From assembly GCA_963826695.1 (NCBI GenBank), contig CAWGXZ010000006.1, forward strand, positions 310,001-374,000: a stretch of DNA of 64,000 bases, in the 5' to 3' direction. Every line of letters begins with the position of its first letter. Within the stretch, counting starts at the first letter, position 1. The notes beneath the pieces were generated by a model. That model did not search any database. It had not been told where the DNA came from and was given only the letters and a program-made list of their open reading frames with translations. The position numbers and the translations under genes were made by a program. Source of the stretch: CAWGXZ01 sp963826695 (lineage in GTDB: Bacteria; Pseudomonadota; Gammaproteobacteria; Burkholderiales; Burkholderiaceae_C). This document shows positions 27,773 through 37,383 of the stretch, piece by piece.

Positions 27773-29251
27773 TCAGTGCATCAGCTGTTCGACAGCGCCT
27801 GGCTTGTCGTGCACCGCGAAGCGGTCGACCAGGGTGGCGCTGGCCTCGTTCAGGCCGATGACCTCGACCTCGGCGCCCTCGCGCTTGAACTTCAGCACCA
27901 CCTTGTCGAGCGCGCTCACCGCGGTGATGTCCCAGAAGTGGGCCTTGCTCACGTCGATCGCGACGCGATCGATGACTTCCTTGAAGTCGAATGCGCCGAT
28001 CAGCGCCTCGGCCGAAGCGAAGAAGACCTGGCCGACGACGCCATAGGTGCGCGTGCGGCCATCGTCGCTGAGGCTGCGGTCCACCCGCAACACGCGGCCG
28101 ACCTTGTGGGCGAAGAAGATGCCCGACAGCAGCACGCCGACGAACACGCCCTTGGCCAGGTCGTGCGTGGCAACGGTGACCACCACGGTGGCGACCATCA
28201 CGATCGACGAGCTCGGCGGGTGCTCGCGCAGCTTGCGCAGCGAGTCCCAGTTGAAGGTGCCGATGCTGACCATGATCATCACTGCCACCAGCGCGGCCAT
28301 CGGAATCTTCGCCACCCAGTCGCCGAGGAAGACCACCATCACGAGCAGCAAGACACCGGCCGCGAGCGCGGACAGGCGCCCGCGCCCACCCGACTTCACG
28401 TTGATCACGCTCTGGCCGATCATGGCGCAGCCGGCCATGCCGCCGATGAAGCCGGTAGCGATGTTGGCCACGCCTTGGCCGACGCACTCGCGGTTCTTGT
28501 TGCTCGTGGTGTCGGTCAGTTCGTCGACGATGGACGCGGTCATCATCGATTCCAGCAGGCCGACGACAGCGAGCGTCACCGAGTACGGCGCGATGATCTT
28601 CAGCGTCTCCCAGTTCAACGGCACGTCGGGCAGCAGGAACACCGGCAGGCTGTCGGGCAGCTGACCCATGTCGCCGACCGTGCGGATGTCCAGGCCCAGC
28701 GCCAGGCTCACCGCGGTCAGCACGACGATGGTGATCAACGGCGAAGGCACGGCCTTCGTGAGGTACGGGAAGCCGTAGATGATGGCCAGCCCGGCGGCGG
28801 CCATGACGTAGACCACCCAGCTCACGTTGGTGAGTTCGGGCAGTTGCGCCATGAAGATCAGGATGGCCAGCGCGTTGACGAAGCCGGTGATCACCGAGCG
28901 CGAGACGAAGCGCATCAGCGAGCCCAGGCGCAGCAGCCCGGCCACGATCTGCAGCACGCCGGTCAGCACGGTGGCCGCCAGCAGGTACTGCAAGCCATGC
29001 TCCTTGACCAGCAACACCATCACCAGCGCCATCGCGCCGGTGGCGGCCGAGATCATGCCGGGCCGGCCCCCGGTGAAGGCGATGATGACGGCGATGCTGA
29101 ACGAGGCGTACAGGCCGACCTTGGGGTCGACACCGGCAATGATCGAGAAGGCGATGGCCTCGGGGATCAGGGCCAGCGCCACGACCAGGCCGGCGAGGAG
29201 ATCGCCGCGGACGTTGGACAGCCAGTCCCGGCGCAGTGTTGAAGAAGACAT
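27773..29251 (-). CDS. SulP-family inorganic anion transporter
   Basis: A 492-residue SulP/SLC26-type membrane protein with about 11-14 membrane segments, from LLAGLVVALALIPEAIAFSI (family signature) to about residue 375. A cytoplasmic STAS domain follows (about 400-490: VIDRVAIDVSKAHFWDITAV). Transport of bicarbonate, sulfate or another anion is typical; the sequence alone does not settle which. It is the first gene of a two-gene unit with a universal stress protein. Confidence 0.92.
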   Translation of the reverse strand: MSSSTLRRDWLSNVRGDLLAGLVVALALIPEAIAFSIIAGVDPKVGLYASFSIAVIIAFTGGRPGMISAATGAMALVMVLLVKEHGLQYLLAATVLTGVLQIVAGLLRLGSLMRFVSRSVITGFVNALAILIFMAQLPELTNVSWVVYVMAAAGLAIIYGFPYLTKAVPSPLITIVVLTAVSLALGLDIRTVGDMGQLPDSLPVFLLPDVPLNWETLKIIAPYSVTLAVVGLLESMMTASIVDELTDTTSNKNRECVGQGVANIATGFIGGMAGCAMIGQSVINVKSGGRGRLSALAAGVLLLVMVVFLGDWVAKIPMAALVAVMIMVSIGTFNWDSLRKLREHPPSSSIVMVATVVVTVATHDLAKGVFVGVLLSGIFFAHKVGRVLRVDRSLSDDGRTRTYGVVGQVFFASAEALIGAFDFKEVIDRVAIDVSKAHFWDITAVSALDKVVLKFKREGAEVEVIGLNEASATLVDRFAVHDKPGAVEQLMH

Positions 29252-29482
29252 GGGCAGCGTGCGGTTGCCGAAGCCGGCGACCGCGATCGAGTTCAGGTGT
29301 TCGGGAGGCAGACGCCCGGGGCGGGCGCAGAAGGGGAGGCTGCTGGAGCCTCGACCGCATGAGCCTACGGCGGCGTGACGGTGCAGAAGTAGCCGCGAGC
29401 GAGTTCCTTGCCGCTGCGCAGCGTCGTGAACCAGAGGCGGACGTATGTTCCTTGCACGGCCGCAGTCTAGTTCGATTCTGCC

Positions 29483-30238
29483 CTACGCCATCCCGCCCTG
29501 CGATCGCGTCAATTCCATCGAGAACGTGAACCGCCCACTCGGATGAAGGGTCACGGACACTTCGAAGGGGACGCCGTCGTCGTCGAGGTACCTGCGAACC
29601 ACCTTCAACGCCGGTGACCCCGGCTCGACGCCCAGTTCGCGCGCCGCCGCGGCCGGCATGGCCACCGCATCGATGTCCTGGTGGATGTGCGCGATCCGGC
29701 GTCCGTGCTGCTGCTCGATCAGCGAACTGATGAGCGTGTCGGGGTTCGAGCGGGCCATCTCGCCGACATCGGCATAGGCCGCATCAATGTAAACGTCGGT
29801 CCAGCCGACCGCCTTGCCGCCTGCGGCGGTGTCCGCGCGCACGCTCGAGATTCGCAGCAACCGGGTGCCCGCAGGGCAGCCGAGCATCGCGGAGAGCATG
29901 CCGTCGGATTTCACTTCCCCGACGCGGCGCACGATCCGCTCGTGCGTGGCGCCGAACTGCACCAGGTCCTCGATCGAGGCCAGCGAAGGGCGGTAGTTGG
30001 TCGTCGGCGAAGCAGCCTCCACCCGGGTGCCCACGTTCTTGCGCCGTGAAACCAGACCCCGCTGCTGCAACTCGGCCAAGGCGAGACGCACGGCGTAGCG
30101 GCTGGTCGCGTACTGCTCGCAAAGCTCCAGCTCGGTGGGAAGAAACGAGCCGACCGCAAAGCGGCCGCTTGCGATGCCCCCCATCAGCTCCCTTGCCAGA
30201 TCGACCGGACGAGCCTTCACCGATTCGGTCTCGTTCAC
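29483..30238 (-). CDS. GntR-family (HutC/UTRA) transcriptional regulator
   Basis: A 251-residue regulator. N-terminal winged helix (about 10-75): FLPTELELCEQYATSRYAVR then LAELQQRGLVSRRKNVGTRV. C-terminal UTRA ligand-binding domain (about 95-245) with WTDVYIDAAYADV and the late DGVPFEVSVTLHPSGRFTFS. It is divergent from the lyase-Bug-fumarase operon, and two palindromic operators lie between them, so it very probably controls that operon and itself. The start is a GTG at 30238. Confidence 0.92.
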   Translation of the reverse strand: MNETESVKARPVDLARELMGGIASGRFAVGSFLPTELELCEQYATSRYAVRLALAELQQRGLVSRRKNVGTRVEAASPTTNYRPSLASIEDLVQFGATHERIVRRVGEVKSDGMLSAMLGCPAGTRLLRISSVRADTAAGGKAVGWTDVYIDAAYADVGEMARSNPDTLISSLIEQQHGRRIAHIHQDIDAVAMPAAAARELGVEPGSPALKVVRRYLDDDGVPFEVSVTLHPSGRFTFSMELTRSQGGMA

Positions 30239-30274
30239 ACGCGTTCCTCAAGTCAAGGGTAAGCACCTGTGCGA

Positions 30275-30292
30275 AATATGTTCGAACATATT
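30275..30292. promoter_or_regulatory. Palindromic operator 1, AATATGTTCGAACATATT
   Basis: A perfect 18 bp palindrome in the 124 bp between the divergent GntR and lyase genes. Its core TATGTTCGAACATA recurs 25 bp away. Confidence 0.85.
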
Positions 30293-30301
30293 AGCATTGC
30301 A

Positions 30302-30315
30302 TATGTTCGAACATA
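30302..30315. promoter_or_regulatory. Palindromic operator 2, TATGTTCGAACATA
   Basis: A perfect 14 bp palindrome identical to the core of operator 1, with centres 25 bp apart, 47 bp before the lyase ATG. Confidence 0.85.
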
Positions 30316-30362
30316 ACGGCACGTGCCCGAACCCAACGAGCCTTCCCACGGAGACCCTTCGC

Positions 30363-31736
30363 ATGCCGCAATCTTCCATCCCGATGGCCAGCACCGTCGT
30401 CGATTCGATCCTGTTTCGCGATGCGTTCGGCACCCAGGCGATGCGCGACATCTTCGCCGACCGGGCGTTGATCCAGCGTTACATCGATGTCGAGGTTGCC
30501 CTGGCCAAAGCCGAGGCGAAGTGCGGCGTGATCCCCGCCGACGCCGCGGAGGTGATTGCCCGTGAATCGCGCCTCGACCGGATCGACTTCGATCACATGC
30601 GCCACGAAACCGACATCGTCGGCTATCCGATCCTGCCGCTGGTGCATCAGCTCGTCGCGATGTGCGGCGAGGCCGGTCGTTACATCCACTGGGGTGCGAC
30701 GACACAGGACATCATGGACTCCGCGGTCGCGCTGCAGGTGCGAGCCGCACTCGACCTCATCGACGCCGACATCCGCGAGCTGCGCGGCATCCTTGCCGGC
30801 CTGGCCCGGAAGCACCGCGACACGCCGATGGCGGGCCGCACCCACCTGCAGCAGGCACTGCCGGTGACCTTCGGCTACAAGGTGGCGATCTGGCTGGCGA
30901 TGTTCGACCGCCACCAGCAGCGGCTCGCCGAACTGCGGCCGAGGGTGGAGGTGGTCGGGTTCGCCGGGGCTGCAGGCACGCTGGCATCGCTGGGAGACAA
31001 GGGCTTCGAGGTGCAGCAGGCCCTGGCCGAAGAATTGGGCCTGGGTGTCCCCGCGACGACATGGCACGTCGCCCGCGACGGGCTTGCCGAGGCGGTCAAC
31101 CTGCTCGCGCTCGTCACCGGTTCGCTCGGCAAGATCGCCCTCGACATCATGATCATGGCGTCGACCGAGTTCGGCGAGGTCTACGAGCCGTTCGTCAAGG
31201 GGCGCGGTGCCTCGAGCACGATGCCGCAGAAGAGAAACCCGATCTCGTCGGAGTTGATGCTGGCCGCGTCCAAGGCGGTGCGCCAGCACGCCGGGCTGAT
31301 GGTCGACGCCATGGTGCAGGACTTCGAGCGCGCCACCGGCCCCTGGCACGCCGAGTGGATTGCGATACCCGAAAGCTTCATCCTGACCGGCGGCGCGCTG
31401 CACCAGGCCAAGTTCGCGCTGGGCGGGCTGATCGTCGACGAGGCACGCATGAAACAGAACCTCGGGATCAGCAAGGGGCTGATCGTCGCCGAAGCGGTGA
31501 TGATGGGCCTGGCGCCGGCAATCGGCCGGCAGCAGGCGCACGACGTCGTCTACGACGCCTGCCGGACCGTGAACGAGCAAGGCGGCACGCTGGCCGAGGC
31601 ACTTGCCGCGCTGCCCGAAGTCACCCGGCACTTCGACCGGAGCGCAATCGACCGTCTCACCGATCCGGCCAATTACCTCGGCCTTGCGCCGCAGATGGTC
31701 GATCGCGCGCTCGAGTTGTCGAAGGCCGCGGCTTGA
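30363..31736 (+). CDS. Fumarase/aspartase-superfamily lyase (carboxymuconate cycloisomerase / adenylosuccinate lyase type)
   Basis: A 457-residue member of the fumarase II/aspartase superfamily. The signature loop GRGASSTMPQKRNPISSEL is present (about residue 280-300), with the upstream HWGATTQDIMDSA and GRTHLQQALPVTFGYK. These three regions build the active site. Spacing resembles 3-carboxy-cis,cis-muconate cycloisomerase and related lyases; purine adenylosuccinate lyase is less likely in this catabolic context. It is the first gene behind two GntR operators, followed by a Bug protein and a class I fumarase. An alternative start is the ATG at 30384. Confidence 0.87.
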   Translation: MPQSSIPMASTVVDSILFRDAFGTQAMRDIFADRALIQRYIDVEVALAKAEAKCGVIPADAAEVIARESRLDRIDFDHMRHETDIVGYPILPLVHQLVAMCGEAGRYIHWGATTQDIMDSAVALQVRAALDLIDADIRELRGILAGLARKHRDTPMAGRTHLQQALPVTFGYKVAIWLAMFDRHQQRLAELRPRVEVVGFAGAAGTLASLGDKGFEVQQALAEELGLGVPATTWHVARDGLAEAVNLLALVTGSLGKIALDIMIMASTEFGEVYEPFVKGRGASSTMPQKRNPISSELMLAASKAVRQHAGLMVDAMVQDFERATGPWHAEWIAIPESFILTGGALHQAKFALGGLIVDEARMKQNLGISKGLIVAEAVMMGLAPAIGRQQAHDVVYDACRTVNEQGGTLAEALAALPEVTRHFDRSAIDRLTDPANYLGLAPQMVDRALELSKAAA

Positions 31737-31851
31737 ACCACCGACCCGCGGGCGCAGCGGGCTTTCCCGCGCTGCGCCCGATCCCTGTTTCCCGCCAAGG
31801 CGCCACCCGGATGCTGACGGCCTTGCTCGTCCATCCCAGAAGGAGTTCCCT

Positions 31852-32832
31852 GTGAATATTCTCGTCAAGACCGGTTTCGCGGTGGCTGCCATCGCCGCTT
31901 CGTTGAGCAACGCGAATGCTCAGGGCTATCCAACCAAGCCGATCACCTGGATCGTTCCATTCGCCGCCGGCGGTCCGACCGACGCCATGGCACGCGATGT
32001 CGCCGACAAGGTCGCCAAGCAGGTCGGCCAACAGATCATCATCGACAACAGTGCAGGCGCCGGCGGCACCATCGGGGCGGGCAAGGGGGCGCGAGCGACT
32101 GCGGACGGCTACACCTTTCTCGTGGGCCACCTCGGCTACATGGGCGCGGCACCGTCGATGTACAAGAAGCTGAGCTACGACCCGGTGAAGGATTTCGATC
32201 CGGTGTTCCGCTTCCCCGACACGCCACTGGTGCTGCTGGTCCCGGCCGCCTCGCCGTACAAGACAGCCGCCGACCTGATCGCCGCGGCCAAGAAGACACC
32301 GGGCAAGATGAACTTCGGCAATGCCGGCGTGGGCTCGACCTCCCACCTGATCGGGGCCCTGTTCGAAAGCCGGGCCGGCATCGATGTCGTGTCGGTGCCG
32401 TACAAGGGCGCGGCGCCGGCGATGAACGACCTGATTGCTGGCCAGGTCGATGCCATGTTCGACCAGACCAACACCGCGATGCCGCAGCTCGCAGGCGGGC
32501 GCCTGCGAGCGCTGGCGCTGACGTCCAGCCAGCGCATGCCGCAGTTCCCGAACGTTCCCACGCTTGCCGAGGCCGCGCTGCCGGGGTTCGAGGCCGCAAC
32601 CTGGTATGGACTCTATGCACCGCGGGGAACACCCAAGGAAGCGCTGCAGCGGATGCATGCCGCGTACATGAAGGCAATCGCCGACAAGGGCTGGCAGAAA
32701 AGCATGGCGGACCAGGGCATCCGCTTGCTGCCCGAAGCCGATTACGCGCCCGAAGCCTTCGGCAAGCACACCCGCGCCGAGATCGAGAAGTGGAAGAAGA
32801 CCGCCGCAGACGCCAAGCTGTCGCTCGACTGA
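31852..32832 (+). CDS. Bug/TctC-family substrate-binding protein
   Basis: A 326-residue periplasmic solute-binding protein with a short signal peptide (FAVAAIAASLSNANA|QGYP). Family blocks: ITWIVPFAAGGPTDAMARDV, AGAGGTIGAGKGARATADGY, then MNFGNAGVGSTSHLIGALFE and VPYKGAAPAMNDLIAGQVDA. It starts at a GTG with a strong ribosome-binding site (AAGGAGTTCCC). It lies between the lyase and fumarase genes, so it probably captures the substrate or inducer of this operon. Confidence 0.93.
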   Translation: MNILVKTGFAVAAIAASLSNANAQGYPTKPITWIVPFAAGGPTDAMARDVADKVAKQVGQQIIIDNSAGAGGTIGAGKGARATADGYTFLVGHLGYMGAAPSMYKKLSYDPVKDFDPVFRFPDTPLVLLVPAASPYKTAADLIAAAKKTPGKMNFGNAGVGSTSHLIGALFESRAGIDVVSVPYKGAAPAMNDLIAGQVDAMFDQTNTAMPQLAGGRLRALALTSSQRMPQFPNVPTLAEAALPGFEAATWYGLYAPRGTPKEALQRMHAAYMKAIADKGWQKSMADQGIRLLPEADYAPEAFGKHTRAEIEKWKKTAADAKLSLD

Positions 32833-32869
32833 GCCAGCCAATCGCTGGGGGCCTTTTGAGGGAGCCACC

Positions 32870-34390
32870 ATGACACGCCGTATCGATCAGCAGGATCTCG
32901 AAGACAGCATCGCCGCCGCGCTGCAGTTCGTGAGCCATCACCATCCACCGGACTTCGTGCGAGCGCTGCGTCGCGCGCATGCCGCGGAAACCCATGCACC
33001 GGCTCGGGCAGCCATCGAGCAGCTGCTTGTCAACAGCCGTCTTGCCTCAGAGGGCCGGCGGCCGATCTGTCAGGACACGGGTCTGGCGCAGGTATTCCTG
33101 CGGGTCGGCGTGGGCGTGCAGTTCGAACGCCGCGACGGTGCAGCGCCAAGGGGGCTCCAGGCGGTGGTCGACGAAGCCGTCCGGCGGGCCTATACCGACC
33201 CGACGAATCCACTGCGCGCCACGATGGTGGCGGACCCGCTCGGCAGGCGCCAGAACACCCGGGACAACACGCCGGCGATCGTGCACGCCGAGATCGTCGA
33301 TGGCGACGGACTCGAAGTCGTCGTTGCGGCCAAGGGCGGCGGTGGCGATGTCAAGGCGCGATTCGCCACCTTGAACCCGAGCGACAGCGTGGTCGATTGG
33401 GTGCTGGCGCAGCTGCCCGGCATGGGCGCCGGCTGGTGCCCGCCCGGCACGCTGGGCGTGGGCATCGGCGGAAGCCCCGAGCAGGCGACGCTGCTTGCGA
33501 AGCAATCGCTGTTCGAGCCGATCGACATCGACGAGCTGCATCGCCGCGGGCCCTCGGACGCCGCCGAGGCGTTGCGTCTGGAGTTGTACGAAAAGGTGAA
33601 TGCCCTGGGCATCGGAGCCCAGGGGCTGGGCGGGCTCGCGACGGTTCTCGATGTGAAGGTGGCCACCGCGCCGTGTCATGCGGCAACCATTCCGATCGCG
33701 CTGGTCCCGAATTGCGCGGCGACCCGGTGGCTGCGCTTCACCCTGGATGGCGACGGTCCCGCAACCTTCGAAGAACCCGATGCAAGTACATGGGAGGGGA
33801 TCGGCGACCGCTTCGAGATGCCCGGCGCCGTGCGCGTCGATCTCGACCGCCTGGACGCCGCCGAGGTGGCGCGCTGGCGGGCTGGCGAAACGCTGCTGCT
33901 GAGCGGGCGGGTGCTGACCGCGCGAGACGCCGCGCACAAGCGGCTGGTCGATTTGCTGGCGCGCGGGCAGCCTCTGCCGGTCGATCTCCGCGGCCGGGTC
34001 GTCTATTACGTCGGCCCCGTCGATGCGGTGGCCGGGGAAGCCGTCGGGCCGGCTGGGCCGACAACGGCCACGCGCATGGACAAGTTCGTCGAGACCTTGC
34101 TCTCTCAGACGGGTCTGTTCGCGATGATCGGGAAGGCGGAGCGCGGCCCGGAAGCGATCGCTTCGATCCGTCGCCATGGCAGGGCCTACCTGGCCGCAGT
34201 AGGCGGTGCCGCCTACCTGCTGTCGAAGTCGATCGCGCGGTCGCAGGTCATCGCATTCGACGACCTCGGCATGGAGGCCATCCACGAATTCGAGTTGGTC
34301 GACTTCCCGGTCACCGTCGCAGTCGATTCAACCGGTCGCTCGGTGCACCGCTTTATCGAGATTGCCGCCTCGATCGGGCAGCCGGCCTAG
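32870..34390 (+). CDS. Class I fumarate hydratase-like (Fe-S) enzyme
   Basis: A 506-residue class I (FumA/B-type) hydro-lyase with alpha and beta halves fused. Conserved cysteines that could ligate the [4Fe-4S] cluster are in RPICQDTGLAQVF (about residue 66), WCPPGTLGVGIGG and VPNCAATRWLR (about 283); the spacing fits the family. The C-terminal beta part has VVYYVGPVDAV and GPTTATRMDKFVETLLSQTG. In a lyase-Bug operon under a GntR regulator it may hydrate fumarate released by the lyase, or act on tartrate or a related diacid. Confidence 0.9.
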   Translation: MTRRIDQQDLEDSIAAALQFVSHHHPPDFVRALRRAHAAETHAPARAAIEQLLVNSRLASEGRRPICQDTGLAQVFLRVGVGVQFERRDGAAPRGLQAVVDEAVRRAYTDPTNPLRATMVADPLGRRQNTRDNTPAIVHAEIVDGDGLEVVVAAKGGGGDVKARFATLNPSDSVVDWVLAQLPGMGAGWCPPGTLGVGIGGSPEQATLLAKQSLFEPIDIDELHRRGPSDAAEALRLELYEKVNALGIGAQGLGGLATVLDVKVATAPCHAATIPIALVPNCAATRWLRFTLDGDGPATFEEPDASTWEGIGDRFEMPGAVRVDLDRLDAAEVARWRAGETLLLSGRVLTARDAAHKRLVDLLARGQPLPVDLRGRVVYYVGPVDAVAGEAVGPAGPTTATRMDKFVETLLSQTGLFAMIGKAERGPEAIASIRRHGRAYLAAVGGAAYLLSKSIARSQVIAFDDLGMEAIHEFELVDFPVTVAVDSTGRSVHRFIEIAASIGQPA

Positions 34391-34561
34391 CTCGGGCGAC
34401 GCTTCGAGTCTGGCTGTCAGGGGGGTGCCCGCTGCCCACGCCCCGTGCTCGAGGCGTTCAGCAGCGAGATCGTGGTCGAGCCGCGTGCATCGGTCGGCCA
34501 GGAGCTGCCCAGCAGGATGTAACGGCGCCGCGCGTGAATTGGCAGCAGCACGCGTGGCATT

Positions 34562-34593
34562 GCCCTCCGCGGAGTTGTGGCTCCGCAGAGGGC
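34562..34593. terminator. Long hairpin between convergent operons
   Basis: GCCCTCCGCGGAG (34562-34574) pairs with CTCCGCAGAGGGC (34581-34593) with one mismatch and a 6-base loop. It lies between the fumarase and the convergent amidohydrolase gene. No T-tract follows on either strand. Confidence 0.5.
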
Positions 34594-34604
34594 CCGACAG
34601 GCTC

Positions 34605-35570
34605 CTAGAACTTGTAGAGCCGTGCGGGGTTGTCGACCAGGATCCGCTTGCGTACGGCGGCGTCGGGTTCCCACACGGCGAGCTGGTTCAACAGCTTGCC
34701 ATCGTCGATTCGCAGCAGCGGTGTGACGTCGGTCGGCTTCTTGCCCGGCGGGGTGACCGAATCCGGATGCGGCCAGTCAGTTCCCCAAACGATGCGATCG
34801 GGGTTCGCGGCGATGAGGGCCTTTGCGAAGGGAACCACGTCGCTGTACTCGGGGCCCTGGCTGGACGAGCGATACGCACCCGAGATCTTCACGTAGGCCT
34901 TGCCCGACTTCACCAGCTCGACCAGCTCCGGAAAACCGGGCTGCTGCAGACCCGCCGCTGCCTGGACGCCGCCGAAGTGGTCGAAGACGACGGTGACGGG
35001 CGACGCGGCGAAGGTTTCCTTGATGAGGGGAATCATCGATGCGTTGGTGTAGACCTGAACGTGCCAGCCGCGATCCTTCACACGATCAGCGGCGGCCTTG
35101 AAGCGCCGCTTGGCCTCGTCCGGATCGTTCACGCCTCCGGTCGCGAGATTCACGCGCACACCGCGGATCCCCGCCTTCTCCATCTCATCGAGCTCGGCAT
35201 CGGAATTCTTGGGGCCGATCACGGCGACCCCGCGCGCATCGCCGCCGCGGGCCTTCATGCCGAAAAGCGTTGCAGCGTTGTCGGTACCGTAGACGCTCGG
35301 CGTGACGATCACCACGCGCTGCATACGAAGCGCCTGGTGCAGCGCCTTCATTTCCTCGGGCGAAGCGAGCTCAGGCGTGTAGACACGCCCATCGAACCAG
35401 GGAAATCGTGCGGGATCGCCATGGATGTGCGTGTGGCAATCGCAGGCGCCGGCCGGGATCGCGAAGTTGACCGGCGTAGCGGGCTGCGACGGCTCGGCAA
35501 GGGCCGTTCGCGCGCTGGTAAGTGTGCCGGCGGCGATCATGCCGAACACAACATCACGTCTCGTTGTCAT
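34605..35570 (-). CDS. Exported amidohydrolase-2 family protein, PDC-lactonase (LigI)-like
   Basis: A 321-residue TIM-barrel hydrolase with a twin-Arg signal (MTTRRDVVFGMIAAGTLTSA). Metal-binding His appear in CDCHTHIHGD (about residue 40), VFDHFGG and GTDWPHPD (about 260). CDCHTHI, then PELASPEEM, recalls 2-pyrone-4,6-dicarboxylate lactonase and its relatives. The export signal is unusual for a catabolic lactonase, so a different lactone or amide substrate is possible. It is the last gene of the leftward cluster, with a 115 bp gap to the ThDP enzyme. Confidence 0.85.
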   Translation of the reverse strand: MTTRRDVVFGMIAAGTLTSARTALAEPSQPATPVNFAIPAGACDCHTHIHGDPARFPWFDGRVYTPELASPEEMKALHQALRMQRVVIVTPSVYGTDNAATLFGMKARGGDARGVAVIGPKNSDAELDEMEKAGIRGVRVNLATGGVNDPDEAKRRFKAAADRVKDRGWHVQVYTNASMIPLIKETFAASPVTVVFDHFGGVQAAAGLQQPGFPELVELVKSGKAYVKISGAYRSSSQGPEYSDVVPFAKALIAANPDRIVWGTDWPHPDSVTPPGKKPTDVTPLLRIDDGKLLNQLAVWEPDAAVRKRILVDNPARLYKF

Positions 35571-35685
35571 AGTGATTTTCCCGGTTGGACAGCAGATGTC
35601 TGCCAAGGGCGCCCCGGTTGCAGGCAGGCGCAAGGCGCAAGATGTTCGAGGCCTCGCGAGCACCTCGAAATTCATCTTATCCCGG

Positions 35686-37363
35686 TTACGACGACCGAAT
35701 CGTGATCTCTCGAACCCGGTTCCTGAGCTCGTCGACCAGCACGCGGCTGTTTTCGGCGTAGTCGACGGGCGCCGTGACGAGCTGGACGCCGCCTTCCTCG
35801 AAAGCGGCTTCCAGCGCCGGCACCAGGCCCTCGGCGGAGTCGACGCGGCGACCTTTGGCACCGTAGGCTTCGGCGTACTTGACGAAGTCGGGGTTGCCGA
35901 AAGTCAGGCCCCAGTCGGTGAAGCTGTCGACCGCCTGCTTCCAGCGGATCATCCCGTAGGCGTCGTCCTGAATGATCAACACGACGATGTTCTGCTTCAG
36001 CCGCACGGCCGTCTCGAGCTCCTGCGAATTCATCATGAAGCCGCCGTCACCGCAAACCGCCAGCACCCGCCGCTCGGGGTGGAGCAGCGCCGCCATCATG
36101 GCCGAAGGCAACCCGGCGCCCATCGTCGCCAGCGCGTTGTCGAGCAGCAGCGCGTTGGCGCTGCGCGTGCGGTAGCAACGCGCGAACCAGATCTTGTACA
36201 TGCCGTTGTCGAGCGCCACGATGCCATCGGCGGGCATCACCTGGCGGACGTCGTGGACGATGCGTTGCGGCGTCAGTGGGAAGCGCGACTCCTCGGCGCG
36301 GTCCAGCGTCCGGTCGAGGATGCCGCGGCGCAGCGGCATCAGCGCGGCGGCGTTTGGCAGTCGCCCTTCGAGACGGTCGGCGAGCAGCCCGAGGGTCGCG
36401 CCGATGTCGCCGACCACTTCGGCGTGCGGGAAGTAGACCTGCTCGATCTGCGCCGGCGTGTAGCCGACATGGATCACGCGTGGACCGTGGTTGCCCATGA
36501 TGAACGGGAGGCTTCTCGATCGTGTCGTGGCCGATGCAGACGATCAAGTCGGCGCGATCGATCGCCTCGTGCACGTAGTCGCGCTCGGTCAGTGCGGCGG
36601 TTCCCATCCACAGCTCGGTGCCGCCGCCCTGGGTGCCGATGCCGGCGACCGTGCCCTTGCCCATCTGGGTGTTGAAGAACGGAATGCCGATGCGCCGGAT
36701 GCACTCGGTCAGCAGGCCGGCGAGCCGTGGCCGGCTGCAGGCGGCGCCGAGCATTACGAGCGGACGCTCGGCCTGCATCAGCAGGGCTGCAGCGTGCTCG
36801 ACCGCAGCGGCGGGTGCCACCGCGAGTTCGACCGGATGGACCGCAACGACTTGCAGATCGTCAGGCACGGCCTCGCCGGCAACGTCTTCGGGCAGTTCGA
36901 GGTGCACGGGGCCGGGGCGCTCTTCGGCCGCCAGCCGGAACGCCTCTCGAACGACGGCCGGGATGCTCGCCGCGCTGACGATCTGCCGCGACGCCTTGGT
37001 CAACGGCTTCATCGTCGCGACGATGTCGACGATCTGGAAGCGCGCCTGGCGCGCCGACATGATCGCCTTCTGTCCGGTGATCAGCACCATCGGCATGGCG
37101 CCGAGGTGGGCATACGCCGCACCGGTGACCAGGTTCAACGCGCCCGGACCGAGTGTGGCCATGCAGACGCCGGGCTGCCCCGTCAGCCGGCCATGCGTCG
37201 CCGCCATGAACGCAGCCGACTGCTCGTGTCGCGTGACGATCAGCTCGATGCTCGATTGCCGCAACGATTCGACGACATCGAGGTTTTCTTCGCCCGGGAC
37301 GGCGAAGATTCGCGTGACGCCTTCGTTCTCGAGTGCCTTGACGAACAGGTCGGATGCTTTCAT
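35686..37363 (-). CDS. Thiamine-diphosphate enzyme, acetolactate synthase-like (one frameshift)
   Basis: A three-domain ThDP enzyme. N-terminal pyrimidine-binding part: MKASDLFVKALENEGVTRIF, the catalytic Glu region VTRHEQSAAFMA (about 49-51) and LGPGALNLVTGAAY. Near 36503 the frame changes: CCTCCCG stands where EKPP-FIMG needs one base less. The other frame carries MGAGLPSAMMAALLHP and the ThDP/Mg motif CGDGGFMMNSQELETAVRLK. The span is 3n+1; corrected length is about 558. It resembles catabolic carboligases/decarboxylases rather than biosynthetic IlvB, and no small subunit gene follows. Confidence 0.9.
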
Positions 37364-37383
37364 GGAGGGTCTCCGGATATCCA

